Source: Rudaea sp. 3F27F6
GTDB taxonomy: Bacteria; Pseudomonadota; Gammaproteobacteria; Xanthomonadales; Rhodanobacteraceae
Assembly (NCBI RefSeq): GCF_005503555.1
Contig: NZ_SCNG01000001.1
Location: 930,001 to 994,000, forward strand
Reading direction: 5' to 3'
Length of the DNA: 64,000 nucleotides
Under the pieces are notes generated by a model. That model worked only from the letters and a program-made list of their open reading frames with translations, was not told where the DNA came from and did no database searches. The position numbers and the translations under genes are program-made. This document shows positions 50,150-59,440 of this stretch, piece after piece; the first letter of the stretch is position 1, and the number at the start of each line of letters is the position of its first letter.

Positions 50150-50740
50150 TCAACGGCGCGCGCTGATATGCCGGAACGTCAGATTGATGCGCGCGCCGAC
50201 CGGACGCGCCGTCTTCGGCAGATCGTGGCGATAGTAGCGCTGCGTTGTCCCGGCCATGCGCAGCAAGCTGCCGGAAGGCAACGCGAGTTCGAGGTGCAGG
50301 TGCGGATCGCGACGATGACGCAGACGGAAGCGGCGCACGCCGCCGAAGCTGAAGGACAGGATCGACGGTTCGGGGCCGAGTTCGGGTTCGTCATCGCTGT
50401 GCCAGCCCATCGAATCGCGCCCATCGCGGTAAAGATTCGCGAGCACGCTGTTGCAGTGCTTCTCGCCGTGCACGCGCAGTGCGGCATTCAGCTCGGCCAG
50501 CGCCGGAGTCCAGGCATGCGGCACGAAGCGCGTGCCCGAATAGACGTAGACCGCATCAGGGTCGCCGACCCAGCACGACAATCGCGGCGAATCGACCTCG
50601 CGGCCGAAGATGCGCAGGCGATGGCGTTCCCACGGAATTTCCGCATGCAGCCGCGCGAACCAGCGTGCGGCCTCGTCTTCGCTACAGAACTGCGCCAGAT
50701 GGACGTCGGCGTCGGGCAGGTCGAAGGTTTGCCATTCCAT
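50150..50740 (-). CDS. Alpha-ketoglutarate-dependent dioxygenase AlkB-like
   Basis: A 196-residue protein from the ATG at 50740. The Fe(II)/2OG motifs are complete: NLYRDGRDSMGWHSDDE (N-x-Y ... H-x-D), distal H in RYYRHDLPKT, and RINLTFR (R-x-N-x-T-x-R). It repairs alkylated bases (1-meA/3-meC) by oxidative demethylation; the related ALKBH2-like subgroup shares this form. A GTG at 50764 in the adjacent repeat would lengthen it by eight residues. No Ada operon context. Confidence 0.9.
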   Translation of the reverse strand: MEWQTFDLPDADVHLAQFCSEDEAARWFARLHAEIPWERHRLRIFGREVDSPRLSCWVGDPDAVYVYSGTRFVPHAWTPALAELNAALRVHGEKHCNSVLANLYRDGRDSMGWHSDDEPELGPEPSILSFSFGGVRRFRLRHRRDPHLHLELALPSGSLLRMAGTTQRYYRHDLPKTARPVGARINLTFRHISARR

Positions 50741-50759
50741 AGGATTAAGAGCGGGTTTC

Positions 50760-51036
50760 GACACGGATCAACACGGAAGGACACGGATAAGAGCGGATCG
50801 AAGGAGTCGTCACCGAACGCTCCTTCCGCTTGGCAATGTTTCGGCCTGGACGCGGGCCGTTCGCCCTTCGATACCTCAGAGCGAACGGGTTCTGCTCATA
50901 GCGGATTCTGCTCGTAAAGACACAGCATCACTCATAAAGGCGCGGCATCAATCGGACAGCGCATTCCACGAATTCTCCCATCAATCCGTTCCGCTCCATC
51001 CGCTTTTATCCGTGTCCTTCCGTGTTGATCCGTGTC
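50760..51036. repeat. 277-bp element with 39-bp terminal inverted repeats
   Basis: Bases 50,760-50,798 and 50,998-51,036 are inverted copies matching at 38 of 39 positions, built from CACGGATCAACACGGAAGG-type units. The about 200 bases between them contain no ORF. This looks like a small non-autonomous (MITE-like) or repeat element placed between alkB and the amidase gene. Confidence 0.8.
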
Positions 51037-51051
51037 CAAATGCTCTTCCGC

Positions 51052-52476
51052 TCAACCACCAACCGGATAAGCAGGCGCCGCATCGAGCGCTGCGGCACAG
51101 ACTTCGGCGAGTTCGAGCAGGCGCAGATCCGATCCGGGCGGCCCTACGAATTGCATGCCGACCGGCAGGCCGTCCAGCGTCAGGCCCATCGGGATCGTGA
51201 CTGCGGGCAGGCCGGCGAGGTTGGCGATGCAAGTGAAGTCGCCCGCATTGTCGGGCAGCGGCGCTTCGAGCGGGAACGCGGTCTGCGGCGTGGTCGGCGT
51301 GACGAGTACGTCGACCTCCTCGAACAGCTTGCGCGCGGCGACCACGGCCGCGTCGAGCAGCCGGTCGGCCGCGGCATAGTCGGCGGCCGATTTGCCTCGC
51401 GCGTAATCGAGCCAGGCGCGCAGCTCGGCCGAGACCGGATGCGCCGTGTCGGCGAGCGCGCGCGCATGCGTCACCAGCATCTCGGCTTCGATCATGAAGA
51501 ACGCCGCGCGCCGCGCGCGCATCAACGGGAAATCGCCGAAGCTGACTTCGCGCCGGTTTTCGAGTTCGTGCGCAAGCGCCATCAGCGCGCGCTCGAAGGT
51601 GAATTTGACCCCGGGCTCGACCGCGTAGGCGTCGAGATCGCCGAGCAGGCCGACGCGCAATTTGCCGGGCTCCCAGTCGGGCAACGCGAGTTCGACGCGG
51701 CGCCGCCGCGAGCGCGGGTCGGCCGGATCGTGACCGCCGAGCACATGCAGCATCACGCCGAGATCGTGCACGCTGCGCGCGATCAGGCCAACCGAGTCGA
51801 GACGGCGCGCCGCAGGCAGCATGCCGCGCGTGGAAATTTCTCCGTGGGTCGGCTTCAGCGCATACAGCCCGCAGTAGCTCGCCGGAATGCGGATCGAACC
51901 GAGGCTGTCGGAACCGATCGCGACCGCCGCGAGCCCCGCCGCCACCGCGGCCGCGCAGCCGCCCGAGGAGCCGCCGGCCTGATAGCCGTGGCGGAACGGA
52001 TTGTGCGCCGCGCCGGTATGCGGGTTGTTGCTGGTCGCCGCGAGGCTCGCCTCGGGCACCTGGGCTTTGCCGAGGATCACCGCGCCGGCGCCGCGCAGGC
52101 GCGCGACCACGTGCGCATCGGCTTCCGCCGGCGCGTGCGCGCCCGGCATGCCGCAGCCGGTCGGCAGACCGGCGACGTCGAAATTGTCTTTGACTGCGAC
52201 CGGCACGCCGTCGAAACGGCCGAATTTCCCGCTGCCGCGGCGCGCCTCGCTCGCCTGTGCCTCGGCGAGCGCATGCGGATTGAGCGCCACGTAGGCGTTG
52301 AGCTTCGTATTGTCGGCCGCGATCGCGTCGAGATAGGTCTGAGTGAGCGCCGTTGCGCTCACACGCGAACTCGCCAGCCAGGTCAGCGTCTGGCAGAGGT
52401 TCGCCCCGCGCAGCCGCTTCGCATCGAGCGGCGGCAGTGGTTCGAGGGCAACGGCTGGGTCCAACTCCACGTTCAT
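51052..52476 (-). CDS. Amidase (amidase signature family)
   Basis: A 474-residue enzyme from the ATG at 52476 with GGGAGGAG upstream. The Ser-cis-Ser-Lys triad is seen: Lys in [12 protein letters not shown], cis-Ser in [18 protein letters not shown] and nucleophile Ser in [16 protein letters not shown]. Downstream [16 protein letters not shown] is also typical. Hydrolyses amides; the substrate is unknown, and it is not part of a gatCAB cluster. Monocistronic, ending just before the inverted-repeat element. Confidence 0.9.
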   Translation of the reverse strand: MNVELDPAVALEPLPPLDAKRLRGANLCQTLTWLASSRVSATALTQTYLDAIAADNTKLNAYVALNPHALAEAQASEARRGSGKFGRFDGVPVAVKDNFDVAGLPTGCGMPGAHAPAEADAHVVARLRGAGAVILGKAQVPEASLAATSNNPHTGAAHNPFRHGYQAGGSSGGCAAAVAAGLAAVAIGSDSLGSIRIPASYCGLYALKPTHGEISTRGMLPAARRLDSVGLIARSVHDLGVMLHVLGGHDPADPRSRRRRVELALPDWEPGKLRVGLLGDLDAYAVEPGVKFTFERALMALAHELENRREVSFGDFPLMRARRAAFFMIEAEMLVTHARALADTAHPVSAELRAWLDYARGKSAADYAAADRLLDAAVVAARKLFEEVDVLVTPTTPQTAFPLEAPLPDNAGDFTCIANLAGLPAVTIPMGLTLDGLPVGMQFVGPPGSDLRLLELAEVCAAALDAAPAYPVGG

Positions 52477-52640
52477 GCGCTCCTCCCCTGATGTCGCCTG
52501 CATTATTACCGAATTCTTGTTAGCGAAACGTGCACGCGCGAACTCGAAATCGAAGCGCGGCCAACTGCCGATTTGCCGCGCGCGCAGCAAATCCGCACAA
52601 TTCCACTTCTATACGAATCCCCGCCCGCGAGAAAGCCAGC

Positions 52641-54278
52641 ATGAGCGAATCCACCCCACGCGATGTGATGGAATACGACGTCGTCACCGTCGGCGCCGGC
52701 CCGTCGGGCCTCGCGTTCGCTATCCGGCTCAAGCAGCTCAAGCCCGACATCCGCGTCTGCGTGATCGAAAAAGCGTCGACGATCGGGGCGCAGATTCTTT
52801 CCGGCGCGGTGATCGAACCGCAGCCGCTCAACGAACTGCTGCCGGAATGGGGCAAGAACCCGCCGCCGATCTGCGTGCCGGTGACCGAGGACGAATTCTG
52901 GTATCTGCCGAGCGCGGAGCGCGCGATCAAGTCGCCGATCGTGCCGCCGCAGTTGCACAATCACGGCAATTTCATCGTCTCGCTCGGCGCCCTGTGTGCG
53001 TGGCTCGCGCCGCAGGCCGAGGCGCTCGGCGTTGAAATTTATCCAGGCTTCGCCGCGAGCGAACCGCTGTACGACGACAACGGCGCGGTCAGAGGCGTGC
53101 GCATCGGCGACATGGGCGTGGCCAAGGACGGATCGCACAAGCCGAGCTACACCCAGGGCATCGACATCGTCGCACCGATCACCGTGCTCGCCGAAGGCTG
53201 CCGCGGCAGCCTGTCGAAACAGCTGATCGCGAAGTACCAGCTCGACGCGGATTCCGATCCGCAGTGTTACGGCATCGGCATCAAGGAACTGTGGCAACTG
53301 CCTGCGGGCCGCACCACGCCGGGCAAGGTCATGCACACGGCCGGCTGGCCGATGGATACGGCGACCTACGGCGGCAGTTTCTGCTACCACCTCGACAAGG
53401 ATCGCGTCGCGCTTGGTTTCGTCACCGGCCTCGACTACAAGGACGCGCTGCTGTCGCCGTTCGAGGCGTTCCAGCAGTGGAAGAATCACGCCCACATCAA
53501 GCCGCTGCTCGAAGGCGGCAGCATCGTCTCGGCCGGCGCGCGCGCGATCGCCGCAGGCGGCTGGCAGTCGCTGCCGCGCTGCGAAATGCCGGGTGCGATC
53601 CTGATCGGCGACGCCGCGGGCCTGTTGAACATGCCCAAGATCAAGGGCACGCATCAGGCGCTGCGTTCGGGCATGCTCGCTGCCGAGCATGTCGTCGCGA
53701 CGAACAAGCCCGACGGCTGGGACGCGAAACTGCGCGCTTCCGCCGTCGGCAAAGAACTGTACAAGGTGCGCAACATCAAGCCCGGCTTCCACAAGGGCAT
53801 GTGGCTCGCGATGGCGAACTGGGGCTGGGAAACGGTCACGATGGGCCATTCGCCGTGGACCCTGAAGAACCACGCCGACTGGTCCTCGCTGGACAAGGTC
53901 AAACCCGGCGAGACGCCGGCCGAGCAGCAGGCCAAATACGGCTACGTCGAACGCACCCTGCCGCCACGCGACCGCCTCGCCGAAGTCTATTTCGCCGCGA
54001 CCGAGCACGACGAAGACCAGCCCGTGCATCTGCACGTCGCCGACACCGACGTCTGCGTGACCAAGTGCGCGAGCGAATACCAGAACCCGTGCACACGCTT
54101 CTGCCCCGCCGGCGTTTACGAAATCGTCGCCGACGAAACCGCGAAGGCCGGCAAGCGCCTGCAGATCAATTCGGCGAACTGTGTACATTGCAAGACCTGC
54201 GATATCAAGGATCCGTATCAGATCATCAACTGGGTGACGCCGGAGGGTGGATCGGGGCCGAATTACCAGAATCTTTAA
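52641..54278 (+). CDS. Electron transfer flavoprotein-ubiquinone oxidoreductase
   Basis: A 545-residue flavoprotein from the ATG at 52641. Residues 14-25 hold the FAD fold (VVTVGAGPSGLAFA). Central features include CYGIGIKELWQLP and GDAAGLLNMPKIKGTH. The C-terminal 4Fe-4S domain has CTRFCPAGVYE and NCVHCKTCDIKDP. It passes electrons from ETF to the ubiquinone pool during fatty and amino acid oxidation. No etfAB genes are in the window. Confidence 0.95.
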   Translation: MSESTPRDVMEYDVVTVGAGPSGLAFAIRLKQLKPDIRVCVIEKASTIGAQILSGAVIEPQPLNELLPEWGKNPPPICVPVTEDEFWYLPSAERAIKSPIVPPQLHNHGNFIVSLGALCAWLAPQAEALGVEIYPGFAASEPLYDDNGAVRGVRIGDMGVAKDGSHKPSYTQGIDIVAPITVLAEGCRGSLSKQLIAKYQLDADSDPQCYGIGIKELWQLPAGRTTPGKVMHTAGWPMDTATYGGSFCYHLDKDRVALGFVTGLDYKDALLSPFEAFQQWKNHAHIKPLLEGGSIVSAGARAIAAGGWQSLPRCEMPGAILIGDAAGLLNMPKIKGTHQALRSGMLAAEHVVATNKPDGWDAKLRASAVGKELYKVRNIKPGFHKGMWLAMANWGWETVTMGHSPWTLKNHADWSSLDKVKPGETPAEQQAKYGYVERTLPPRDRLAEVYFAATEHDEDQPVHLHVADTDVCVTKCASEYQNPCTRFCPAGVYEIVADETAKAGKRLQINSANCVHCKTCDIKDPYQIINWVTPEGGSGPNYQNL

Positions 54279-54339
54279 GCAGGTTGTGCCACGGGTTTCG
54301 AATCGATTGACCCGCGACACAGAGCAAACAGGGGGATCG

Positions 54340-55035
54340 ATGGCGCGATTCACAGCGCGAAGCCGGAAGGCCTTGATAATTATCAGCCTACTGCTGGCAA
54401 ATCTCGCCTATGGCATGGCGTATGGCTATCGCAGTCCGGAGCGGCTCTCGGCCTCCATCGAAGGCACTTATCTTCTTTCGATAACTCTGCTGATTTTCTT
54501 GTGGTATCACGTCGATTCCACGGCGAAAAACTATCCTCGGTCTTCGATGCTCAACGTCTCCATCGTGGGATTGAGTCTGGTCGCGTTACCGTATTATTTT
54601 TTTCGATCGCGCGGCTTCGCGAAGGGCGCGGGAGCGACGGTTCTATCGTCGCTGATGCTGCTCGGCTTTGCGGTTTCGTACACAGTAGGCATCTGCATCG
54701 CCAATCCCGGCGCGATTGCCGAACCGGCTTATCGCGCACCGCCTGCACCGCCCACAACGCCAGGGCAGCCGAGCATCAAGACTGCGAGCCTCCCTGTCTA
54801 TCCGCGCAGTTTGGTAGAGCAGGGAGTGGGTGGCAGAAACATAGTACGAGTCCTGGTGGGAGCAGACGGAAGCGTGCGCGAAGCCACTATTGAAACGAGT
54901 TCCGGGGAAAGTCTCCTCGACTCAGCGGCGCTCGAAGCCGCTCGAAACACAAAATTCAATCCCGCGATCGTGGACGACAAGGCAGTGTCAGCTTACGCGT
55001 TGCTTCCTTTTGACTTCTCGCTGTCCTATCAATAG
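54340..55035 (+). CDS. Membrane protein with TonB C-terminal-like domain
   Basis: A 231-residue protein from the ATG at 54340, with GGGGG upstream. Four hydrophobic helices in the N-terminal 130 residues (such as ALIIISLLLANLAYGMAYGY and LLSITLLIFLWYHV) precede a Pro-rich linker (PAPPTTPGQ) and a TonB-C-like end: VYPRSLVEQGVGGRNIVRVL, VGADGSVREATIETSSGESL, DSAALEAARNTKFNPAI. Four helices are more than the single one of TonB. It may be an accessory energy transducer; similar in its C-end to the prophage lipoprotein at 34,005. Confidence 0.75.
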   Translation: MARFTARSRKALIIISLLLANLAYGMAYGYRSPERLSASIEGTYLLSITLLIFLWYHVDSTAKNYPRSSMLNVSIVGLSLVALPYYFFRSRGFAKGAGATVLSSLMLLGFAVSYTVGICIANPGAIAEPAYRAPPAPPTTPGQPSIKTASLPVYPRSLVEQGVGGRNIVRVLVGADGSVREATIETSSGESLLDSAALEAARNTKFNPAIVDDKAVSAYALLPFDFSLSYQ

Positions 55036-55182
55036 CGCTCAGCGCCGTCCGCTTCGTTTGAGCTCACATAACAGCACGCCAAACCTGCCATATCAGCCGT
55101 TCAAGACCGAAGTCTCGACATTGTCAGGCTTGGCAGGGCAAGGCATGCTGCGCAATCGAACTTACTTGCCAAATTCCCGCGT

Positions 55183-56079
55183 ATGACTGCACCTAAAATC
55201 GCCCTCGTCACCGCCGCCGCCGCTCGCGACCTCGACGAAGATCTGCCGCCGCTGGCCGACGCGCTGCGCGCGCAGGGCACGGATTTCGAGATCGTGAATT
55301 GGGACGATGTGCAAACGGATTGGTCGCAATACCGGTTGGCGGTGCTGCGTTCGACCTGGGACTACACGGCGCGGCTCGGCGAATTCCTCGATTGGACGGC
55401 GCGAGCGAGCGCTGCGACGAATCTGGTCAACCCGCTCGACGTAGTTCGCTGGAACACCGACAAGCATTACCTCGGCGATCTCGCGCGCGCCGGCGTGCCG
55501 GCAGTGGCGAGCCACTTCATCGAACCCGGCGAAGACGCGGACACACTGCTCGATCGCTTTCTGCACAAACACGCGTCGGCCGAGTTCGTGGTCAAGCCGA
55601 GCGTCGGCGCCGGTTCGCGCGACGCGCAGCGTCATGGGCGCGAGGAACGCGCCGCTGCGCTCGCGCATGCGCAGCGCCTGCTCGATGCGGGCCGCAGCGT
55701 GCTGCTGCAGCCCTATCTCGATCGTGTCGACGAACACGGCGAAACCGCGCTGATCCTTTTCGACGGCGAATTCAGCCATGCGATCCGCAAGGGGCCGCTG
55801 CTGCGCCGCGGTGAAGGCTCCACGCGTGCCCTGTTCGCCGCCGAACATATCACCCCGCGCGCGCCGACTGCGGACGAGTTGCGCGTGGCGCAGGAAGCGC
55901 TCGCGGCGATTCCGTTTGCCAAGCCGCTGCTCTACGCGCGCGTCGACCTGATCCGCGACGGTGCCGACAAGCCCTGCGTGCTCGAACTCGAACTGACCGA
56001 GCCTTCGCTGTTCTTCACTTATGCCGAAGGTGCAGCGCAACGCTTCGCGCAGGCACTCGCGCGACGACTGCCGCAGTAG
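55183..56079 (+). CDS. ATP-grasp family protein
   Basis: A 298-residue protein starting MTAPKIALVTAAAARDLDED. It has the pre-ATP-grasp fold (AVLRSTWDYTARLGEFLDW), the nucleotide-binding segment FVVKPSVGAGSRDA and a C-terminal catalytic part (LILFDGEFSHAIRKGPLLRR, VDLIRDGADKPCVLELELTE). This matches RimK/CPS-like ligases of unknown substrate that carry a STWDY motif. Not obviously in an operon. Confidence 0.82.
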   Translation: MTAPKIALVTAAAARDLDEDLPPLADALRAQGTDFEIVNWDDVQTDWSQYRLAVLRSTWDYTARLGEFLDWTARASAATNLVNPLDVVRWNTDKHYLGDLARAGVPAVASHFIEPGEDADTLLDRFLHKHASAEFVVKPSVGAGSRDAQRHGREERAAALAHAQRLLDAGRSVLLQPYLDRVDEHGETALILFDGEFSHAIRKGPLLRRGEGSTRALFAAEHITPRAPTADELRVAQEALAAIPFAKPLLYARVDLIRDGADKPCVLELELTEPSLFFTYAEGAAQRFAQALARRLPQ

Positions 56080-56277
56080 CGAACACGTTTCGATTCAAAC
56101 TGCGCGTGAGTATTCGCGGGGACGCAATTCAATGCGCCCCGCCTTCCATCCAGCGAGCATGGCCAAGCAGGCGCGATAGACCGCAGCGCGGCGGCTCCCT
56201 CCAAGGAAGCGCGCCGGCGGCGGGACTGCGGCACTGCACCGCATTTTCTTCGGCAAAAGGCGCGGTAGACTTGGCGC

Positions 56278-56550
56278 ATGCTTCGCTCCTCGCCAGCGAT
56301 CAGCCCCCGCCCGGACCCCGCGTCGTCGTGGTTTCGTTCGGTCGAGGGACGCCGCTACGGCCGCCATTTTCTCGGCCTGATCGTGCTCAAGATCGTCCTA
56401 CTCACGGCGCTCTATTTCGTCTTCATCGCGCAGCAGCCGCGCGCCGACACGTCGCCCGACCGCGTCTTCGACGCGATCCGCGGTACACCGGCCGCCGCCG
56501 CGCCCGCCAGCCCACCCGACAGCCAGCCCCAAAGCGAGTCCAAGCCATGA
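56278..56550 (+). CDS. cydP: Cytochrome bd small subunit CydP-like
   Basis: A 90-residue protein directly before cydA and overlapping it by 4 bases. It has one membrane helix (HFLGLIVLKIVLLTALYFVF) preceded by YGRH and a Pro/Ala/Ser-rich periplasmic tail. Small proteins of this pattern are encoded upstream of cydA in Xanthomonadales and annotated CydP. Probably an assembly or stability factor for the oxidase. Confidence 0.82.
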   Translation: MLRSSPAISPRPDPASSWFRSVEGRRYGRHFLGLIVLKIVLLTALYFVFIAQQPRADTSPDRVFDAIRGTPAAAAPASPPDSQPQSESKP

Positions 56551-58109
56551 TCGACAACGAAGTCGTCACCCTGTCGCGCCTGCAATTCGCCCTGACCGCT
56601 CTGTATCACTTCCTGTTCGTGCCACTGACCTTGGGCCTGTCGTGGATGCTCGCGATCATGGAAGCGGTTTACGTGATGACCGGGCGCGAGATCTGGAAGC
56701 GCATGACCCAGTTCTGGGGCGTGCTGTTCGGCATCAACTTCGCCATGGGCGTGGCGACCGGCGTGACGATGGAGTTCCAGTTCGGCACCAACTGGGCCTA
56801 CTACTCGCACTACGTCGGCGACGTGTTCGGCACGCCGCTCGCGATCGAAGGCCTGATGGCGTTCTTCCTCGAAGCGACGTTGATCGGCCTGTTCTTCTTC
56901 GGCTGGGACCGCCTGTCCAGGGTCAAGCATCTGCTCGTCACCACGTTTCTCGCGCTCGGCACGAATCTGTCCGCACTGTGGATCCTGATCGCCAACGCAT
57001 GGATGCAGAATCCGGTCGGCGCCGAATTCAATCTCGACACGATGCGCATGGAGGTCACTTCCTTCGCGACCGTGGCCTTCAATCCCGTCGCGCAGTCGAA
57101 GTTCGTGCACACGGTCAGCGCGGGCTATGTGCTTGGCGCGATGTTCGTGCTCTCGATCAGTGCATGGTACTTGCTCAAGGGACGCAATATCGAGTTCGCC
57201 AAGCGTTCGATGACGGTAGCGGCGAGTTTCGGCCTCGCCTCTGCGCTCAGCGTGGTCGTGCTCGGCGACGAGTCGGGCTACACCGTTTCGGAGAACCAGA
57301 AGATGAAGCTCGCCGCGATCGAGGCGATGTGGGACACGGAGAAGCCGCCGGCCGCGTTCACCGCATTCGGTTTCCCCGACGTGGCCGAGCGCAAGACGCA
57401 TTTCGCCATCCATATCCCGTGGGTGATGGGCATCATCGGCACGCGCTCGCTCGACGGCGTGCTGCCCGGCATCAACCAGCTCGTCGAGGAAGCCGCGCAG
57501 CGCATCGAGAACGGGCGCATCGCCTACGCCGCGATGCAGCGCCTGCGCGCCGACCGCAACGACACCCAGGCACGCGCCGACTTCGACGCGCACAAGAAGG
57601 ATCTCGGCTATGCGCTGCTGCTGCGCAAGGTCGTCGCCGACCCCGCACACGCGACGCCGGCCGACGTGCAGACCGCGGCGAACAGCACGATCCCGAACGT
57701 GCCCGTGCTGTTCTGGGCGTTCCGCATCATGGTCGGCTGCGGCTTCTACTTCATCGCGCTGTTCGGCTATTCGTTCTGGCTCGCCTCGAAACGGCAGCTC
57801 GATCGGCATCGCTGGTATCTGAAACTCGCTCTCTACAGTCTGCCGTTGCCGTGGGTTGCGATCGAGCTCGGCTGGATCGTCGCCGAATACGGACGCCAGC
57901 CATGGGCGATCGAAGGCGTGTTGCCGACCGCGCTCGGCGTGTCCTCGGTGTCCGCCGGCCAGGTGCTCTTCTCTCTGTGCGGATTCGTGATCTTCTACAC
58001 CGCGCTCGCGGTCGTCGATGGCGTCCTGATGGCCAAGTACGCGCGGCGCGGGCCTGACGGCCTGGGCATTTCGCCCGAGGTGAAACCTTCCCTGGGAGCC
58101 GCGTCATGA
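56547..58109 (+). CDS. cydA: Cytochrome bd ubiquinol oxidase subunit I
   Basis: A 520-residue membrane protein. His 21 in [13 protein letters not shown] is the haem b595 ligand; [32 protein letters not shown] (haem b558 His), [14 protein letters not shown] (Met ligand) and [13 protein letters not shown] are hallmark segments. A long Q-loop follows [19 protein letters not shown], so it is the L (E. coli-like) form, and length matches E. coli CydA (522). It oxidises quinol and reduces oxygen at low tension. ATGA coupling with cydP and cydB. Confidence 0.96.
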   Translation: MIDNEVVTLSRLQFALTALYHFLFVPLTLGLSWMLAIMEAVYVMTGREIWKRMTQFWGVLFGINFAMGVATGVTMEFQFGTNWAYYSHYVGDVFGTPLAIEGLMAFFLEATLIGLFFFGWDRLSRVKHLLVTTFLALGTNLSALWILIANAWMQNPVGAEFNLDTMRMEVTSFATVAFNPVAQSKFVHTVSAGYVLGAMFVLSISAWYLLKGRNIEFAKRSMTVAASFGLASALSVVVLGDESGYTVSENQKMKLAAIEAMWDTEKPPAAFTAFGFPDVAERKTHFAIHIPWVMGIIGTRSLDGVLPGINQLVEEAAQRIENGRIAYAAMQRLRADRNDTQARADFDAHKKDLGYALLLRKVVADPAHATPADVQTAANSTIPNVPVLFWAFRIMVGCGFYFIALFGYSFWLASKRQLDRHRWYLKLALYSLPLPWVAIELGWIVAEYGRQPWAIEGVLPTALGVSSVSAGQVLFSLCGFVIFYTALAVVDGVLMAKYARRGPDGLGISPEVKPSLGAAS

Positions 58110-59236
58110 TCGATTACGAAACCCTGCGTCTGCTCTGGTGGCTGATCCTCGGCGTGCTGCTGATCGGTTTTGCGATCATGGACGGCTTCGATTTCGGCGT
58201 CGCCGCGCTGTTGCGCGTGCTCGGCCACAACGACGAAGAGCGGCGCGTGCTGCTCGAAACGGTGGAACCGGTGTGGGAAGGCAACCAGGTCTGGTTCATC
58301 CTTGGCGGCGGCGCGGTGTTCGCCGCGTGGCCGTTCGTCTATGCGGTCGCGTTCTCCGGTCTGTACGTGGCGATGTTCCTGCTGCTCGTCGCCTTCATCC
58401 TGCGCCCGGTCGGTTTCAGCTATCGCAACAAGCTCAACGATCCGCGCTGGCGTAACGCCTGGGACTGGGTGCTGACCGTGTCCGGCCTGGTGCCGATGCT
58501 GATCTTCGGCGTCGCCTTCGGAAATTTATTTCTTGGCCTGCCGTTCCGCCTCGACGCGGAAATGCGTATGACCTACGAAGGCGGTTTCTTCGGTCTGCTC
58601 AGCCCGTTCGCCGTGCTGAGCGGCCTGGTCAGCATCGCGATGCTACTTGCGCATGGCGCGAGCTACGCCGCGTTCAAGGCCGACGAGTCGCTCGCCGAGC
58701 GCTCGGGCCGCGTCGCGCGCATCGCCGCGCTCGCCTACATCGTGTTTTATCTACTTGCCGGCGCGTGGCTCGCGTTCGGATTGCCGGGTTATGCGATCGT
58801 CTCTGCGGTGAACGGCAATGCGCCGTCGAATCCGCTGCTCAAGCAGGTCGCCATACAGGGACACTGGTTCGCGGGCTATGCCGCGCATCCGGCGTTCTGG
58901 CTCGCGCCGCTGGCCGCACTCGTCGGCGCGGTCGGCAGCATCGTCTTGATCTCGGCGCGGAAATATTTCGCCGGTTTTCTCGCCAGTTCGCTGGTCTGCG
59001 CCGGCACGATTCTCTCGGCAGGCTTCGCACTGTTCCCGTTCCTGATGCCGTCCAGTCTCGATCCGAACAGCAGCCTGACCGTGTTCGACGCTTCGTCGAG
59101 CCAGACCACGCTCGGCATCATGCTCGTCGTCGTGATCATCTTCCTGCCGATCGTGCTCGCCTACACGAGTTGGGTGTACCGCGTCCTGCGCGGACGCGTC
59201 ACTCTAGAGCACATTAAGCATCACCTGGGATATTGA
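58106..59236 (+). CDS. cydB: Cytochrome bd ubiquinol oxidase subunit II
   Basis: A 376-residue membrane protein, overlapping cydA by 4 bases. Family segments: [46 protein letters not shown] and [20 protein letters not shown]. Eight to nine helices. Length is close to E. coli CydB (379). It scaffolds CydA in the oxidase. Confidence 0.96.
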   Translation: MIDYETLRLLWWLILGVLLIGFAIMDGFDFGVAALLRVLGHNDEERRVLLETVEPVWEGNQVWFILGGGAVFAAWPFVYAVAFSGLYVAMFLLLVAFILRPVGFSYRNKLNDPRWRNAWDWVLTVSGLVPMLIFGVAFGNLFLGLPFRLDAEMRMTYEGGFFGLLSPFAVLSGLVSIAMLLAHGASYAAFKADESLAERSGRVARIAALAYIVFYLLAGAWLAFGLPGYAIVSAVNGNAPSNPLLKQVAIQGHWFAGYAAHPAFWLAPLAALVGAVGSIVLISARKYFAGFLASSLVCAGTILSAGFALFPFLMPSSLDPNSSLTVFDASSSQTTLGIMLVVVIIFLPIVLAYTSWVYRVLRGRVTLEHIKHHLGY

Positions 59237-59245
59237 GGAGCCGCC

Positions 59246-59365
59246 ATGTGGTATTTCAGCTGGATACTCGGCATCGGACTTGCCTGCAGCTTCGCCATCC
59301 TCAACGCGATGTGGTTCGAGGTGCACGCGGACTCGCAGGCCAGGTCTCCGCGCGACGAAGCCTGA
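59246..59365 (+). CDS. cydX: Cytochrome bd subunit CydX
   Basis: A 39-residue ORF nine bases after cydB with GAGGAG six bases before the ATG. The sequence MWYFSWILGIGLACSFAILN followed by AMWFEVHAD is the classic CydX form: a W-Y-F-x-W-I-L-G start and a helix ending in N-A-M-W-x-E. CydX stabilises the haems of the oxidase. It is too short for automatic ORF calling. Confidence 0.93.
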   Translation: MWYFSWILGIGLACSFAILNAMWFEVHADSQARSPRDEA

Positions 59366-59396
59366 GGCCTCGCGCTCCACGCGCAGCGGCCGACGG

Positions 59397-59427
59397 CCAT
59401 GTGGCGCACTGCGAGTGCGCCACATGG
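59397..59427. terminator. 14-bp perfect hairpin between convergent cyd and symporter genes
   Basis: CCATGTGGCGCACT and AGTGCGCCACATGG flank a GCG loop. It sits between cydX (plus) and the symporter gene (minus), which points to a bidirectional terminator. There is no T-run on either side, so it may be a processing or partial-stop signal. Confidence 0.6.
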
Positions 59428-59440
59428 CATCGCGATGGAC

